Below are positions 11,095 through 22,670 of a stretch of 38,555 bases of DNA, in pieces. The DNA comes from Lingula anatina (lineage: Eukaryota; Brachiopoda; Lingulata; Lingulida; Lingulidae), in NCBI RefSeq assembly GCF_001039355.2, contig NW_019773637.1, positions 592,394 through 630,948 on the forward strand. Reading direction: 5' to 3'. The stretch's first letter is position 1. Each line of letters begins with the position of its first letter. Under the pieces are notes generated by a model that had not been told where the DNA came from, did no database searches, and saw only the letters and a list, made by a program, of their open reading frames with translations. Made by a program: the position numbers and the translations under genes.

Positions 11095-13437
11095 CATGGT
11101 TTTGTCTGTACTAATACGGTGTATCTAATACCCTTCCCTAGTATTGATAAACTCTTCCCCATAAAAACCAAGAGACCTTTAATCTCAGACTGTGAGGCTA
11201 TTACTTTATCCTTATTAGATTAATGCTAGAAAATGGTCAAAACCAATCTCAATCTTTAGCAAAGAATGTAGTTAGATCTTTAGAGGACTGTGGGACTGCA
11301 TGACAATAAGATACTCCCCCCCCCCCTTCCCAAAGCAAAAAGCTCACGTGGTTTATTAGCACGTGTTGCTGTTCTCACGTACATTGAAATGTTTAGTAAT
11401 TTAAGCATATTCCTGTACTTGTTATGAAGTGATTTGGCATCTTAATTAGCTTGTAGCCAAACATCCGCTACATTGATTGATTATAACATTTACGTTGGGA
11501 ACAATGTAAGAGAACACCTGATACCCCCATGTGAATTAAAGAATTACCAGTAAACAATATAGACAGCTACTGCTATTGCACGACATCCTTTAGGTGACAT
11601 TCTACTTTCTGCTGAAATATATGACATTCAACTTTCGCTGAGGTACGTTTCGAATTGCTAATATCTGCTGGCAGTCAGTCATATAATTATGCGACTACGC
11701 TTTTAGAATCTGCCCAAGTAAGATCCTTGGTTTATTCATCATCGTCCTACGATAAGATTTTAAATAGCAGCCTGGTCCCAAAGAGAATCTTATTATCAGG
11801 AATATATATAAGTGCATCATTTCACAGCGCAACATAAGTGAATTGCATTTTTCTTTGCTCTGTGTAACTTTTGAAGAATGTTCGTTTTCTACCTGGTCAG
11901 GTGGTAACGTTAAAGGTGATTGAATATCTTGTAATGACGGGAATATCTTTAGTAATTGTTTTCGCGGGTAAATGTTTAGTCTCTGTCAATGACTTGGGAT
12001 TGAAATGGGTACTAAAACGTGGCATTTTGGGCTTGCAGTGTGTCAGGGTGACCAGTTTGGACATTATGATTCAGAATTGCATTTGCCTGAAAACTGCTGG
12101 GAATGCTTTTGGTAACGCACGTCATTTTAATCGCGGAAGTAGAGTTAAGAGTTTGGGCGTATGGTGTTTGGTTGCCTAGAAAATGAATATATTTTGTTAT
12201 GGCTTAATGTTCACCTTTTTTGTGTAGAATTGATATCCGTATGCTTGATAAGTGTAATAGTGGCAGTCTAATTAAAAGGACAGAGTCCAAGGAAATTTGA
12301 TTTGAAAATGGAAAATGGCGATTTATGGTTTCCAACAATAAAACCAAGACTTGCTTTCACACGTTTGTTTTTTCCTTTATTTTTCTAATAGTTGCAAGAC
12401 TTAATGCAATTTTCAGACATTTTCCTGTACTTGTAAATTAACATAAACAAACCACGAAACTATTGCCACAATTAATTCTGTTCATGACGTCAACTTGCAC
12501 GTACATGGTGGCCACCGTCACCTACTAGGACCCTCCGAATTTTTTTTTTTTAGATTTTTTATTATCATTATTATGTCAAATATTTATTAATTATCTTTTG
12601 CTCATTATAACTTTTTCCCAATCTTAAGCGTACTATATTGAAATAAATGACAGCGGGACCGCACCTTCTTGATATTTTAAAGACGGTAGTGTTCGTGTGA
12701 ATGATTAAGTCGACGACAGCAGTTTTCTGGAATGCGAAACAACTTAATTTGAGCGGACGTCTTTCCGTGTTGACACGTCATTAATTTCGTGATATAACTC
12801 CTCACGTTGTGATGAACGTTTTTCTCCTTGCAGCGTAGGATGTGGGATCGTGAGAAACAACGAAATTATGGCAATTGTGACCGATTTTGATATGTGGAAA
12901 AGTTACTACCGTGTGCCCGTGTTTAGAAAGTTTTGTCTCTCTTATTTAAAAGCCTGCTTCATCTTGTTGCATTTTGATTATTCCCGTAGCTGGATACTAC
13001 GATAACACGAACGCAGTGCTGTTTTGGAATAACCAGTTAAGTCATTCTTGTAGAAAACGTTAAGAATAGCATAATAAATGTGTCAAGATTCACTGAGGAA
13101 ATAAATTCCATCATAAATTTAAGTACATTTTGTTAATTTATATATTTTTTATTTATATTTATTGTATTTAGAATGATGATAATTATAACAATAATCATAT
13201 CTATGTAGAGTCTGTAATCCGAATATTTTCAATAAATAAGTCATATAACATACATGCTAGATCCGTAAAATTTCAGGCGTAAAGTTCTTTAAAAGATATT
13301 TTATAAATATCTATTTTTAAAATTGCCAAGGGAAGCCGTACCGCGTGATTAATGTGGAAATGCATTCCTATCATATAGAGCCGTGCCGTTAAAAAAAAAC
13401 GCAGAAAAAAGTGACAAGTAGCCTACGTGACCAATCT
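10508..13437. other. Intergenic, no gene supported
   Basis: This AT-rich stretch follows SMG7. It holds the AT microsatellite at 11031-11092 and a C run at 11326-11334. Open frames of about 60-100 codons (for example 11655-11837 and 11871-12179) show no family resemblance, and the second begins at a non-ATG codon. I see no splice-bounded coding block. Confidence 0.45.
11031..11092. repeat. (AT)n microsatellite
   Basis: An uninterrupted AT dinucleotide run of about 31 units, preceded by imperfect ATATGTATGCAT sequence. The Tyr/Ile open frames on both strands are artefacts of it. Confidence 0.95.
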
Positions 13438-13589
13438 CAGGCCCGTAGCCAGCAATTTCAAAAGTGGGGTTCTTTTTCTGAAAAAGTGGACCTTTTTCTT
13501 TAAAAACTCCATGTACCTAGATTAAATTTTACCCAGAGTGGACCTTTTCTCAGCAAAAGGGGCGGTTCTTTCGAACCCCCCCGGGCCTG
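13438..13589. mobile_element. CAG-ended MITE with 5-bp target duplication
   Basis: The 152-bp element begins CAGGCCCG (13438-13445) and ends CGGGCCTG (13582-13589), an 8-bp perfect inverted terminus. AATCT flanks both sides (13433-13437 and 13590-13594) as a 5-bp target-site duplication. Length, CAG terminus and duplication size match the element at 35694-35844. The ends suggest a hAT-like origin, although hAT elements usually duplicate 8 bp. Confidence 0.6.
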
Positions 13590-13739
13590 AATCTGGTCTT
13601 GTACAGTGTTAAAACGTGACCGAAGGAGCGTAACTGGTGGAGAGGGGGCACGTAAGGGAAGACGAGTTCACTCAAGTACGGTGATGCATAAGTTTGCCGT
13701 TTAAAGAGAACCTATGCTCTTGTGGGTAACCAGCGAAGT

Positions 13740-14040
13740 TCTATTTGATGATAGATGTGATGTGTCTGTCACCAGGGGTGCGGTTAAGGCCACGGGCAGA
13801 GGTATTTTGAATGCGCTGTAGACGTTTTCCCTTTTCTTGAGGACGTGCTCATAGAAAATGGAGTTGCAGTTGTCCAATCTAGATGTGAAAAATACAGTAA
13901 TGACTGTAGCGGTTGAGGAGTCCATGTGATATGAAACGTGCATGGTTTTAAAATGTGTGATATTTTGACCATAGAAGGAGAGGTATCCACGTGCACTCCT
14001 AGAATTTTGGCACGAGGAGAAACATTGACCACACTTTAAT
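13740..14040 (-). pseudogene. Degraded LINE reverse-transcriptase C-terminal fragment
   Basis: Read on the minus strand, one frame gives AKILGVHVDTSPSM and an overlapping frame gives VITVFFTSRLDNCNSIFY. These match, in order, the LGV-x-D-x-LS and F-x-TSRLDYCNSLLYG motifs near the end of the RT domain of CR1/Jockey-type non-LTR retrotransposons. The required frame change between them and the absence of the palm YADD motif or an endonuclease show it is an inactive relic. Confidence 0.65.
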
Positions 14041-14145
14041 AGCAAGTCTTGAGGAAGAGGTCAACCAATCAATTTCTTTTTTTGCATTTGGGGCTGTTAT
14101 ACGAAACGTGCGTTAGACTTTATAGCCAAATAAATAAATAAGTAA

Positions 14146-14159
14146 ACAACAACAACAAC

Positions 14160-14194
<35 letters not shown>
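14146..14194. repeat. (AAC)n(AAT)n microsatellite
   Basis: A run of AAC triplets passes directly into about 12 ATA/AAT triplets. It lies just beyond the LINE relic and could be its former tail, on the opposite side from its coding direction. Confidence 0.85.
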
Positions 14195-14736
14195 GATTTC
14201 AACAGATTCCTCATAATCACTAAGCTAAACTCTGTCCAAAACCTTTGAGAAAATAAAGATCTGCGAAACTATTTTTCAGTTCTATATTATAATTTTGGAG
14301 AACCTTGCCCAAAATCGTAAGCTTTCATCTCAAGTATGGTTTCCAGTCTCGCAAAATATGGTAAATTACTCATGAATGAAATACTAAAGCTGAAGCTATA
14401 AGCCTACTGTAGATGGATGAGAGTGGTGCTAAGGGAGATAAAAAAGAAAGGGTAGCCCCTCAGGTTAGAAAAAAATAGCTAGAGACTAGAAAAGAAGCAC
14501 TCAAACATTTCTATTTGGCCGTGAGGTGGGTCGTTGAAAAAACCTGAAGAAAGGTCTGGATTTAAGTAGGGCCTACGAAGTAAGAAACCAAGCGTTTCTT
14601 TCCACGACCTTACTTCCTCGTTTGAAGAGATACATGTACATTGTACATCGTCCAAAAAAATGCTACATACAAGAAGAGGGAATATTACTGTGACCTATAA
14701 TTGCATTTTTATTAAATGTATACAAAGAAATGACGG

Positions 14737-15005
14737 CGAGAGTTTTAGAAAGCCATTTATTTGAGACTAACTGTTATCTTGATTCGCTCTCCTTGTTACT
14801 TTATCTCTTGGGCACCCGTGATTGGGCGAGAGCGTGAAAAAAAAACTCGGTCTCTGATTGTGCCAACAGCAAACAAATCGTGTTGAGAGTTTTCAAAGAC
14901 ATTTATTTGAGACTCACCTGTGTTCTGATTCGCCCACTGTTTGTTCCTACTGAGCATCGTGATGGGTCGAGACCTTGAGAGAAACCCTCGACTTCAGATT
15001 GTCAC
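14737..15005. repeat. Tandem duplication of a ~145-bp unit
   Basis: Two diverged copies, 14737-14870 and 14882-15005, share in the same order GAGAGTTTT, CATTTATTTGAGACT, CTTGATTCGC/TCTGATTCGC, GTGATTGGGCGAGA/GTGATGGGTCGAGA, and a TCTGATTGTG/TCAGATTGTC end. No coding frame crosses the unit. Confidence 0.75.
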
Positions 15006-18000
15006 TCAGATAATGTACTTTTGGGAGCAGCGAGATGCCGATATGTACTTTTCATTTTTTTTTTTTTCATTTTGTAGGTTTAAAACTCGATTCAAATGAA
15101 AAATTATATATGTAATGTATATATATAATCAGAAACAATCTCTTGATACACAAATATTATTAAGATTTTGCTTCAAAACTATCCCTATACAATAGTCTAA
15201 CGCATGCTTTCTGTATTTAATTTTTTTGTTTTCATTTAATCAAAGTAAAAGGAGTCTTCGCAAAGAAAAATCCGAGAAGTAGCTTTAATTTCCTGTGTGG
15301 ACTCGAGGCTGCCATTGCACGTACTACCTGTTATTAGAAGTTCACTTTTTTTGATCAAAACCACACTGAAATTATTAAATTAGTGAAAAAATATTGCGCC
15401 ATATTTTGATTAGATAGCGCCTCATATGTTTGCAGTGAATTGACAGCGTTAATTAAAATGTTAAGCCCCTCTTCTTATCTATTCTGTAGAAAGGCAGCGC
15501 TCACAGCCTAACTATTTCGTAATAAGGTACTGTAAATATGTAAATACTAATACCTGCAACTGGTTTGAACTCAATGAAAGGAAAACTTGTAAGCGCTGTA
15601 TTGTATGAATGTTAGTCTTGATACTGACAGATCATAACTTAAATGGCAGGTTCAACCCACGTCACTTACCAAATATTGGAGATATATAATTTTTAAATAA
15701 ACAATATTGAAACCCAAAATATTTTTGTCTTTTGTGAGACAATATGAAGGGCAAAAGGAAAAAAAATCAGTGGTAAACATTCAATGTGGTCGTGTTAATT
15801 TTCACATTTGCGTGTAAATGAACCTGTACGGTTTCCAGCGACATTTTCCTGCTTTCCGCTCCCAAGCCTTACACGTCTGCACGTGGCTTAGCATGTATTT
15901 CGGAAGTTTGCTTTTAGGTCTTAACACTGAAACAGGATCTCATTTCATGTGTTGACTCATAATTCAACTTTAAACTTACAATGTTACCATGGTTATCAGC
16001 TATATGAACCGCTGAGTCGTAAGGCTGTCCGCGTGCCGCACGTCCTCGTGGTGAATGATTCTCCTAGGTGTAGGATGAGTGCGGTTTTAAAATGAGGTTG
16101 AAGCGACTATTTTGCACTGTTTCAGCAGGGGATGAATCCACGTCACTACTGTCACGATGCTGTCGGGTATAGTATGGAAGATGTTACGCTCCTAATAAAC
16201 AGAGAAGCCACCTTCCATATTTTAGTTATGATTACAGAATTTATGTCTGTAAACATAAATACAAACGCCAGTGGGGAAAAATCATACACACACACACACT
16301 AAAGAATAATGCCAAGCTTCAGTGTATGCAATGTACACAGTGAAATACTTTATAGCAACGAAGGGAAATCAATAAAAGTAGATAAGTCTACCACGCAAGT
16401 TTCAGACATTCGAAGATAGCACAGGTTCTGTCAGTGTCAGATATCCAATCACGCCATTGAACCTGGTTCCTTATACGAAACCACCGGCCGCATAGTTCAG
16501 CAGATTAAAAAAATGAAATGTGATCAAGACTTTTTTTATTTTGGAACAGGTGTGAAGGTATAAATTCCTTAACAGTGTTTATGTTACAAGTTTAAAAGGA
16601 TTTGTTCAGGACAGATATCAGAATATGACGAAACTTTCACGTTTCATAAAAAAGGCGACAACCATCGGAAATCCATTTAGTGTCCTGTTAAACTAGAGAT
16701 TATTTATATTCGAGGCACATAGTGCGGTTCTTTTCACCAAAATTATCTTCTAGATGAATAACCTTTACGTCATGTATGAAATATATTGCATAATGGCATT
16801 AAAATTGGAAATCATACATAGAAGGTAGAAGGTAATGAGTTCTTGAGGGTACGAAAAAAGATTATGTTTAAATATTAACTGCTGTGGAGAGTTGAATTTG
16901 CCATTATGTACGTAGTGGACAGTCGTAAAATCAAAAATGCAGCAAAAACTCGATTAATCAGTAGTTCGCTTACAACCTAAATACAATATGGAATACATAA
17001 AATGTCATTGCTACCGAGTCCTTTCATTCCCTTTGTTGCTTCAGCTAGCTTTCGTGCATTCTTTCCTTTCTTATGCATTTTCTATATTTGGCCGACCACA
17101 TAGAGGATATTAATATTATTCATATTGCTCATTGTTACTGGTTTTACTCCACTCCACCATTTTTTTTTCATTTCACTGCCTTTTTGCACTTTTGAAAGTC
17201 GATGTTGGAAAGCACGTGTGCGTTCATACGATAGTACTTTCTTTTTAAAGTTCAAAACTGACATCATACTGCTGATGATTTATTAAAAGGAATATTTGAA
17301 TGGATAAAAGCCAAAAAGCGTTTTTCATGAGATTATACATATATATGTTATCTGCCGCTAAAACGAGTGCCATGAGGCACGTTAACCGATGTAAAATTTA
17401 AAGCTCAAATTCCAAGAATTAATTCTGATCCCCAGTACGTTATCGCAAACCGAACCGGAGATCTCACGACTTAATACAAGTCCATTATTCTTGTTTATTC
17501 GGAGTTCAAATTAACTCCAAGAACAACTAATCAACAATTTAACTGAATTCTACAATGTTATTGTAAACAAACAACAAATCATACAGTTCTTTCTCTCATC
17601 CCTTTCTATGGTGTAGAAACTAGTCAAACATTTTGCCGTATAGAGAATACGCATGCAAGCTTGACATCAGAAAATTGGAAATTCGACCGCGTGCATTCAC
17701 GTGCACTTGATACGAACGGTTAGGACAATTGCACGTCACCGTTTTGAGTGATTTATAAATAAAGCTTAAGGCGCATCTATGTGCCTTCTCGTTTTATACC
17801 TAGTTTTAGTTGATCTTTAAATATGCGCTTTTAGCTCAACTTATCAATTTCTTAAACAAGATCAACACGGTGATAATGATTGATCTTGTTTTTTTATGAC
17901 AAACGCGTGGGTGGTTGTTTATTTCATGGGATCTAATTTACATGTTTTTAATGGCATGGTTATATCCGTTTTTAATTAATCCCTTCACTTTACGTGGAAC

Positions 18001-18990
18001 AGGTGTGAAAACGAAACTTGAGCTTGGCAACAGCAGTTCCGGGATTTTGCTGCAGTTATTTACTCAAATATTATTAAAACTGGGAACCAAGTATGAGATC
18101 TCAAATGGTTTTGATTCTAAAAATATTAGTAAATAAAGATCGATACTTCAAATAAATGAAAAAAATCTCAAATGCACACTAGTGGCGTCTTCCTTATTTT
18201 CCTCAATTTATCAGTGTTCTGTACACAATAAATCACACAACATAAGCAACACTTATTACATAATGGAACTTTATTCTCAAGAAATTTAGCTACGACAATA
18301 ATTCAATATGGAGGTACTATATCAAAAGATATCATAAAAATAAATAATAAAATACTGCTTTTCATTTCATCACAAAAAAAGAGCACCTGCTAAAATAGCA
18401 TAAATTGGCAATGTGACGTGCCAGAACATGAAAACAGGTTCTCCACCAAATTTGACGCCTTCCATAATCAAATCATCCACTCTCTGGCCTTACAATATCT
18501 TGATTAATATCACTTTCAAGGAGGTCGAACTCTCAAACCTGAAGTATTTTGAACAGATAGATAATTCTGGCATTTGGCGTTTTTACACACGGTACATTAA
18601 AAATATGTGCACGGCGCAACTACATATTTTGGTTTCCTTCGTTGCAACTGAACCCATAAAATATAGCACAGTTCCTGAGCGCACCCATGGGCTGAATTAA
18701 ATAAGCACACTAAAATCGGGGTATAAGAAAGCCCCATGAAATTACCCTAAATGCACAGCGTGTTAATGAGGCAAAAGGCCGAAAATTTTTACCTACATTA
18801 CTCAATGTACTTTTGGCTTGGGAGTCCAAGTCCCTTTACTTGATTTTCCCTCATGATAATGCTTAGAATGGGGAGCCTCTCTGGCCACAGGGGTCAATAG
18901 AAGTCTCTTATAAAATTGTTAAATAACCTTTTCTTTAATTTTATATCAGGGAATACTAGAGGCCCCTTTGACAATGGGGGCAGTAGGTAG
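15006..18990. other. Intergenic, no gene supported
   Basis: About 4 kb of AT-rich DNA. Open frames such as 17915-18136 and 18413-18700 lack any recognisable domain and have no splice-site framing. A short CA run lies at about 16287-16300. I see no paired inverted or direct repeats of useful length. Confidence 0.45.
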
Positions 18991-19016
18991 ATCATCATCA
19001 TCATCATCATCATCAT
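18991..19016. repeat. (ATC)n microsatellite
   Basis: About eight ATC triplets, followed by CCTCCTCATCCCGTGTGGGA, which looks like mobile-element sequence but which I cannot assign. Confidence 0.85.
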
Positions 19017-19183
19017 TCCTCCTCATCCCGTGTGGGACATACGGCCACACATCAAAAATATATTTCCTAGATCTAATGCTGTTGGAATGTTTCTCTGTCA
19101 CAAGCATTTTGATTCAAAAATCTATCACTGTCTTATAATAACATTTTTAAATATTTCATAAACATCATGAAAACTACAACAAG

Positions 19184-20064
19184 ACTACAGGATCAGTGAG
19201 GTGATACCGCCTCCGGATATTGTACCACCAGCTGGAGAAATCGCATTTATATGGAAACAAAACAAAAGGGGGGCACCACCTCCAGTGTTGTGCTTGACAA
19301 GTTCTACAAAATGCAGTTAAGAAGAACTCTCATATATTTTATGTAGGACATTACAATTTACAACAAAATCATGGATAAATGTAAAAGGTCACATCCAAGG
19401 TTGCAAAAAGATTGTGAATATAGGACTTTTCATCCAAGTTCAATAGTAAATATAAGAGGCTGGAAATTTGCAAGGTGCGGTTCACGGTGAAAAGTAGGTC
19501 AAAGATCAAGGTTACAGTTAGATTGCCAGTGTATGTCTCTATTCAACTTCAACAGTTACTAAGGGCATATCTCTGCAGGTTTTGGAGAAGTAAAGGATGA
19601 AAAACTTGCAAAATGCAGTTCATCAGGAAAAGCAGGTCAAAGATCAATTTCAAGGTTTCAGTAAGATTGGCAGTATATGACTTTCTATTCAATTTCAACA
19701 GTAATTATTGGTGTATCTCTGTGAGTTTTGGATATATAAGGGATGGAAAATTTGCAAAGTGCACTTAATCAGGAAAAGTAATTCAAAGGTTAATTTTAAG
19801 GTCACAGTTAGATTGCCAGTATATGACTTCCAATTAAATTTCAATAGTAACTAAGGGCATATCTCTGCTCATTTTGGAGCATTTCACATTTTATCTTCAC
19901 CACTAAATATTGCGAAGTTGTACTTTTTGATAAAGTGCAACTCCTAAACTGTATGGCAAAAAAAAAAAAAAAATCCAGCGCCCAAACAGGGAACCGGCGG
20001 AGCCATATGAGAAGGGCCAGGGCTATGGTACCATAAGTACTGCCAGCGTACACGCTGGTGGTAC
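19184..20064 (-). mobile_element. Helitron/HINE-like element, copy B (apparently complete)
   Basis: Read on the minus strand, the element starts near GTACCACCAGC (complement of 20054-20064). It passes through a 7-bp hairpin CCAGCGT-AC-ACGCTGG (20043-20058), then an A run, then about 3.5 monomers of a 140-155 bp tandem repeat (19380-19880). It then reaches GCTGGTGGTAC (19222-19232), the palindromic GAGGCGGTATCACCTC (19198-19213), and CTGTAGT. The 11-bp subterminal inverted pair, central tandem array and 3' hairpin are the layout described for non-autonomous Helentron-associated elements (HINE, including Drosophila DINE-1 and bivalve pearl-type repeats). No Rep/helicase coding is present. Confidence 0.6.
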
Positions 20065-20285
20065 TAATTAATATAACACTATAACGTGATCATAAAGCAT
20101 GACTTCATGAAATTGTTTACCGAGAGAATGGAATGTTCATCAACTTTGTTAAAATTAATACTTTTTTACCATATTTCTCAAATAATATCTCAGAGAGTTT
20201 TTGAGTAGACGAACTTTCTCTACGATGGGCTAACCTGTCATAACAGGTGTTCATAGCTCATCACACTTGCTAGTTAGTGCTAATA

Positions 20286-20747
20286 TAATCCCTAAGAACT
20301 GGGAAAAGAACTTTCCAGAAATAGCTGTATGTAATTATGTTCAAGCACCTTTGTGAATATCACAGAGTATGAACGTGATCAATCTTGCCAATCCAAAATT
20401 TTGTTAAAGCTCCCTTTACACTGGATGGTGTCTTTTCTGTATCTCGTAGTACGGCCCTGTTTGAGGGAAAAAAATATAATACTTCATGTGCCAACAACTG
20501 GCCAATCATTGAGCATTCATTCTGTGATGCTTGTGCCTCCTTTCTTTGACCACAGCGACGCCAGTTTCATGGTTACACAAAGGGCACAGAAAGGACACGG
20601 TCCAGTGTAAAGTTGGTTTAAGCCCTTAGATCTGGAAAAAGCACTTCCCCAAAATAACTGTATGTAATTATGTTCCAGTACCTGGGTAAATATCACACAG
20701 AGTAAGAATGTGATGACACTTACCAATCAAGAATTTTGTTAAGGGGA
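20286..20747. repeat. Pair of ~125-bp direct repeats around a 199-bp inverted-repeat element
   Basis: Copies at 20286-20412 and 20621-20747 share CTGTATGTAATTATGTTC, AATATCACA and AATTTTGTTAA in register. Between them, CTTTACACTGGA (20414-20425) and TCCAGTGTAAAG (20601-20612) are perfect 12-bp inverted repeats, so a small foldback element occupies most of the spacer. I see no clear target duplication. Confidence 0.65.
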
Positions 20748-20777
20748 GAGGGGGGGGGGCACAAGGATAAAACGTGT

Positions 20778-20821
20778 TTGCCTTATTCTGCTGGGTAAAT
20801 ATATAAAACAGAATAAGGCAA
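20778..20821. repeat. Perfect 13-bp hairpin
   Basis: TTGCCTTATTCTG (20778-20790) pairs exactly with CAGAATAAGGCAA (20809-20821) across an 18-base loop. It lies just after a poly-G run (20749-20758) and has no neighbouring gene. Confidence 0.8.
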
Positions 20822-21942
20822 TTTAAAAGTTGTGTCGCGTTTTGCTTGTTTTATCATTTTCTTTCTTTTTTCTTTTTTCTTTCTTTTTTTTGGGGGGGGA
20901 TTGTGATTGAGAATCAAAAGGAGGAACATATCGGGTGACACACCATTCTGTCATACTTTTGGTTATGACAAATTGTCACTAACATATGCTAAGAAAGTAC
21001 CTTACACTCTGTCTCTCAAAACTGAGCATTTGCCTCTGGCATTCTACACAGCAGAATCAAACAATGAACTTCAAATCATTAAAACATTAAATAATTGTGC
21101 TCATTACAAAACTAAATTATATTTATATATGATCAATTACATATTTCATAGCATCTTATTATTCAGGCTTATTTTCATCTGAGAGGCTTTTCTCTCATAA
21201 ATCATTTGTTGTGAAGCAATAGGATAGACATCTCTTCAAATGAACATATTGCACAGAAAGAAAAATGAAAGGTTATTGACTGAAGTAATTTGGATGCAGC
21301 AAGCACCACTAAGTCTTTTAATAAATAAATAAATACAGTAAATGAATATATATTTAGATCTTGATCATAAACATATTGTCTATTTACTTTAATGTAGCTA
21401 CTATGACAGTAACAATAAAACATGTTCACAGCAACTTACCTTGTCTTTTAATAAAGACGAAAATGTATTCACACAGATATCACATAAACAATAATATATT
21501 AATTTTCAGTAACCATAAATAATCCTTTTAAGTTTTTACATTTTGACCTAATTAGCATGTAGTTTTAATCAATATGACTTTCAATACACATAAAAATTTA
21601 GTAACAGACATGAGCAGATATAAATATATTTACCAAGATAACAAACTTCACTTGAACTGAAGGTAGCAAATACTCCCTGAAGCCAGTTGATCTGACCTGG
21701 TAATATTAATTAATGGGAATGTTGGCTGGTAACCAAGGGGAGATTGTACAGTGTATATACTAGTAAAGTATGTTTTTGATGTTTCTCCCATAGATCTAAT
21801 AACAACACTTAAAAATTTTCTTCCCAGTGTTGATGAATCAAGTCATTCTAATTCTAGTATATCAGGAGACTGAAGTACAGATAAGGCATCAGGAACATAT
21901 GGATTGGATGACACAATGGTTCTTCAATAAGTAAAAATTACT
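20822..21942. other. Intergenic, no gene supported
   Basis: AT-rich with a TTTC-rich tract and a T8G8 junction at 20884-20899. The open frames at 20907-21182 and 21202-21429 show no family signature. Confidence 0.45.
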
Positions 21943-22047
21943 TAGTCAGAAAGGTTTCATTTATGCTAGATCCTGAAATTTGATTTACCTGTTGACTGTT
22001 TCGTCTGTTCACTCTGACAGACTTGGTCACAACTGAATTACCAACAC

Positions 22048-22569
22048 ATGAATAGCAATGACCTCTCCAACAGCATAAAATTCACCAATGAAGAAATGAA
22101 GGACAACCACATAGCTTTCTTGGACACAGACATTATAGTCAAAGCAGATGGATCCATAAAAACCAAAGTGTACAGAAAACCAACTCACACCAACCAGTAT
22201 CTGGATTTCACATCCCACCTTCCAGTATTACACAAATTGGCAGTGGTAAGAACATTGTTAGATCGCTGTTACGAACTAGTGACCGAACCAGAGGACAGGA
22301 TGGAAGAAGAAAACATCATAAAAGAAGCATTGAAACAATGTAATTACCCAAAATGGACAATAAAGAAGGTGAAACATCAAATGGAAATGAAAAGATCAGG
22401 AAGTAAGATATCCAAAAATAAGAAAGACCAGAAAGTGGAAAAATCCAAAGGACAAGTTACAATCCCATATGTGAAAGGAATATCAGAGAAAATCATGAAT
22501 GCAATGAGGAAGGAAAACATTCAAACCACACGCAAAACTCAGAAACTTTCTTGTACATCCAAAAGATAA
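22048..22569 (+). pseudogene. Penelope-like reverse transcriptase, C-terminal fragment
   Basis: The frame contains IKFTNEEMKDN, IAFLDTDI, VYRKPTHTNQYLDFTSHLP, HKLAVVRTLLDRC and a basic Lys-rich linker. This order (FLD-x-x-I, then YRKPTHT-x-QYLDF-x-SHHP, then VVRTL-x-R) is the conserved thumb region of Penelope-like RTs. It stops at 22569; a one-base frame change around 22510-22550 is needed to continue into the endonuclease frame (NFLVHPKDK onward). Fingers and palm are missing, so it is a non-functional relic. The in-frame ATG at 22048 is unlikely to be the original start. Confidence 0.75.
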
Positions 22570-22670
22570 GATAGAAGACAACAAGAAGTGTGGAGTAGTA
22601 TATCATATCGGGTGTGGGAGCTGTGACAGAGTCTATGTTGGAGAGACGGGAAAATTAGAAACAAGACTAA

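Noticed and set aside
11871-12179. 102-codon open frame in the intergenic region
   Set aside because: It starts at TTG, shows no family resemblance and has no splice-site framing; consistent with chance.
21943-22042. Hammerhead ribozyme in the 100-bp inverted repeats (complement has GTCTGT...ACAGACGAAAC)
   Set aside because: A hairpin followed by GAAAC is present, but there is no CUGANGA box in the right place, so the core is not satisfied.
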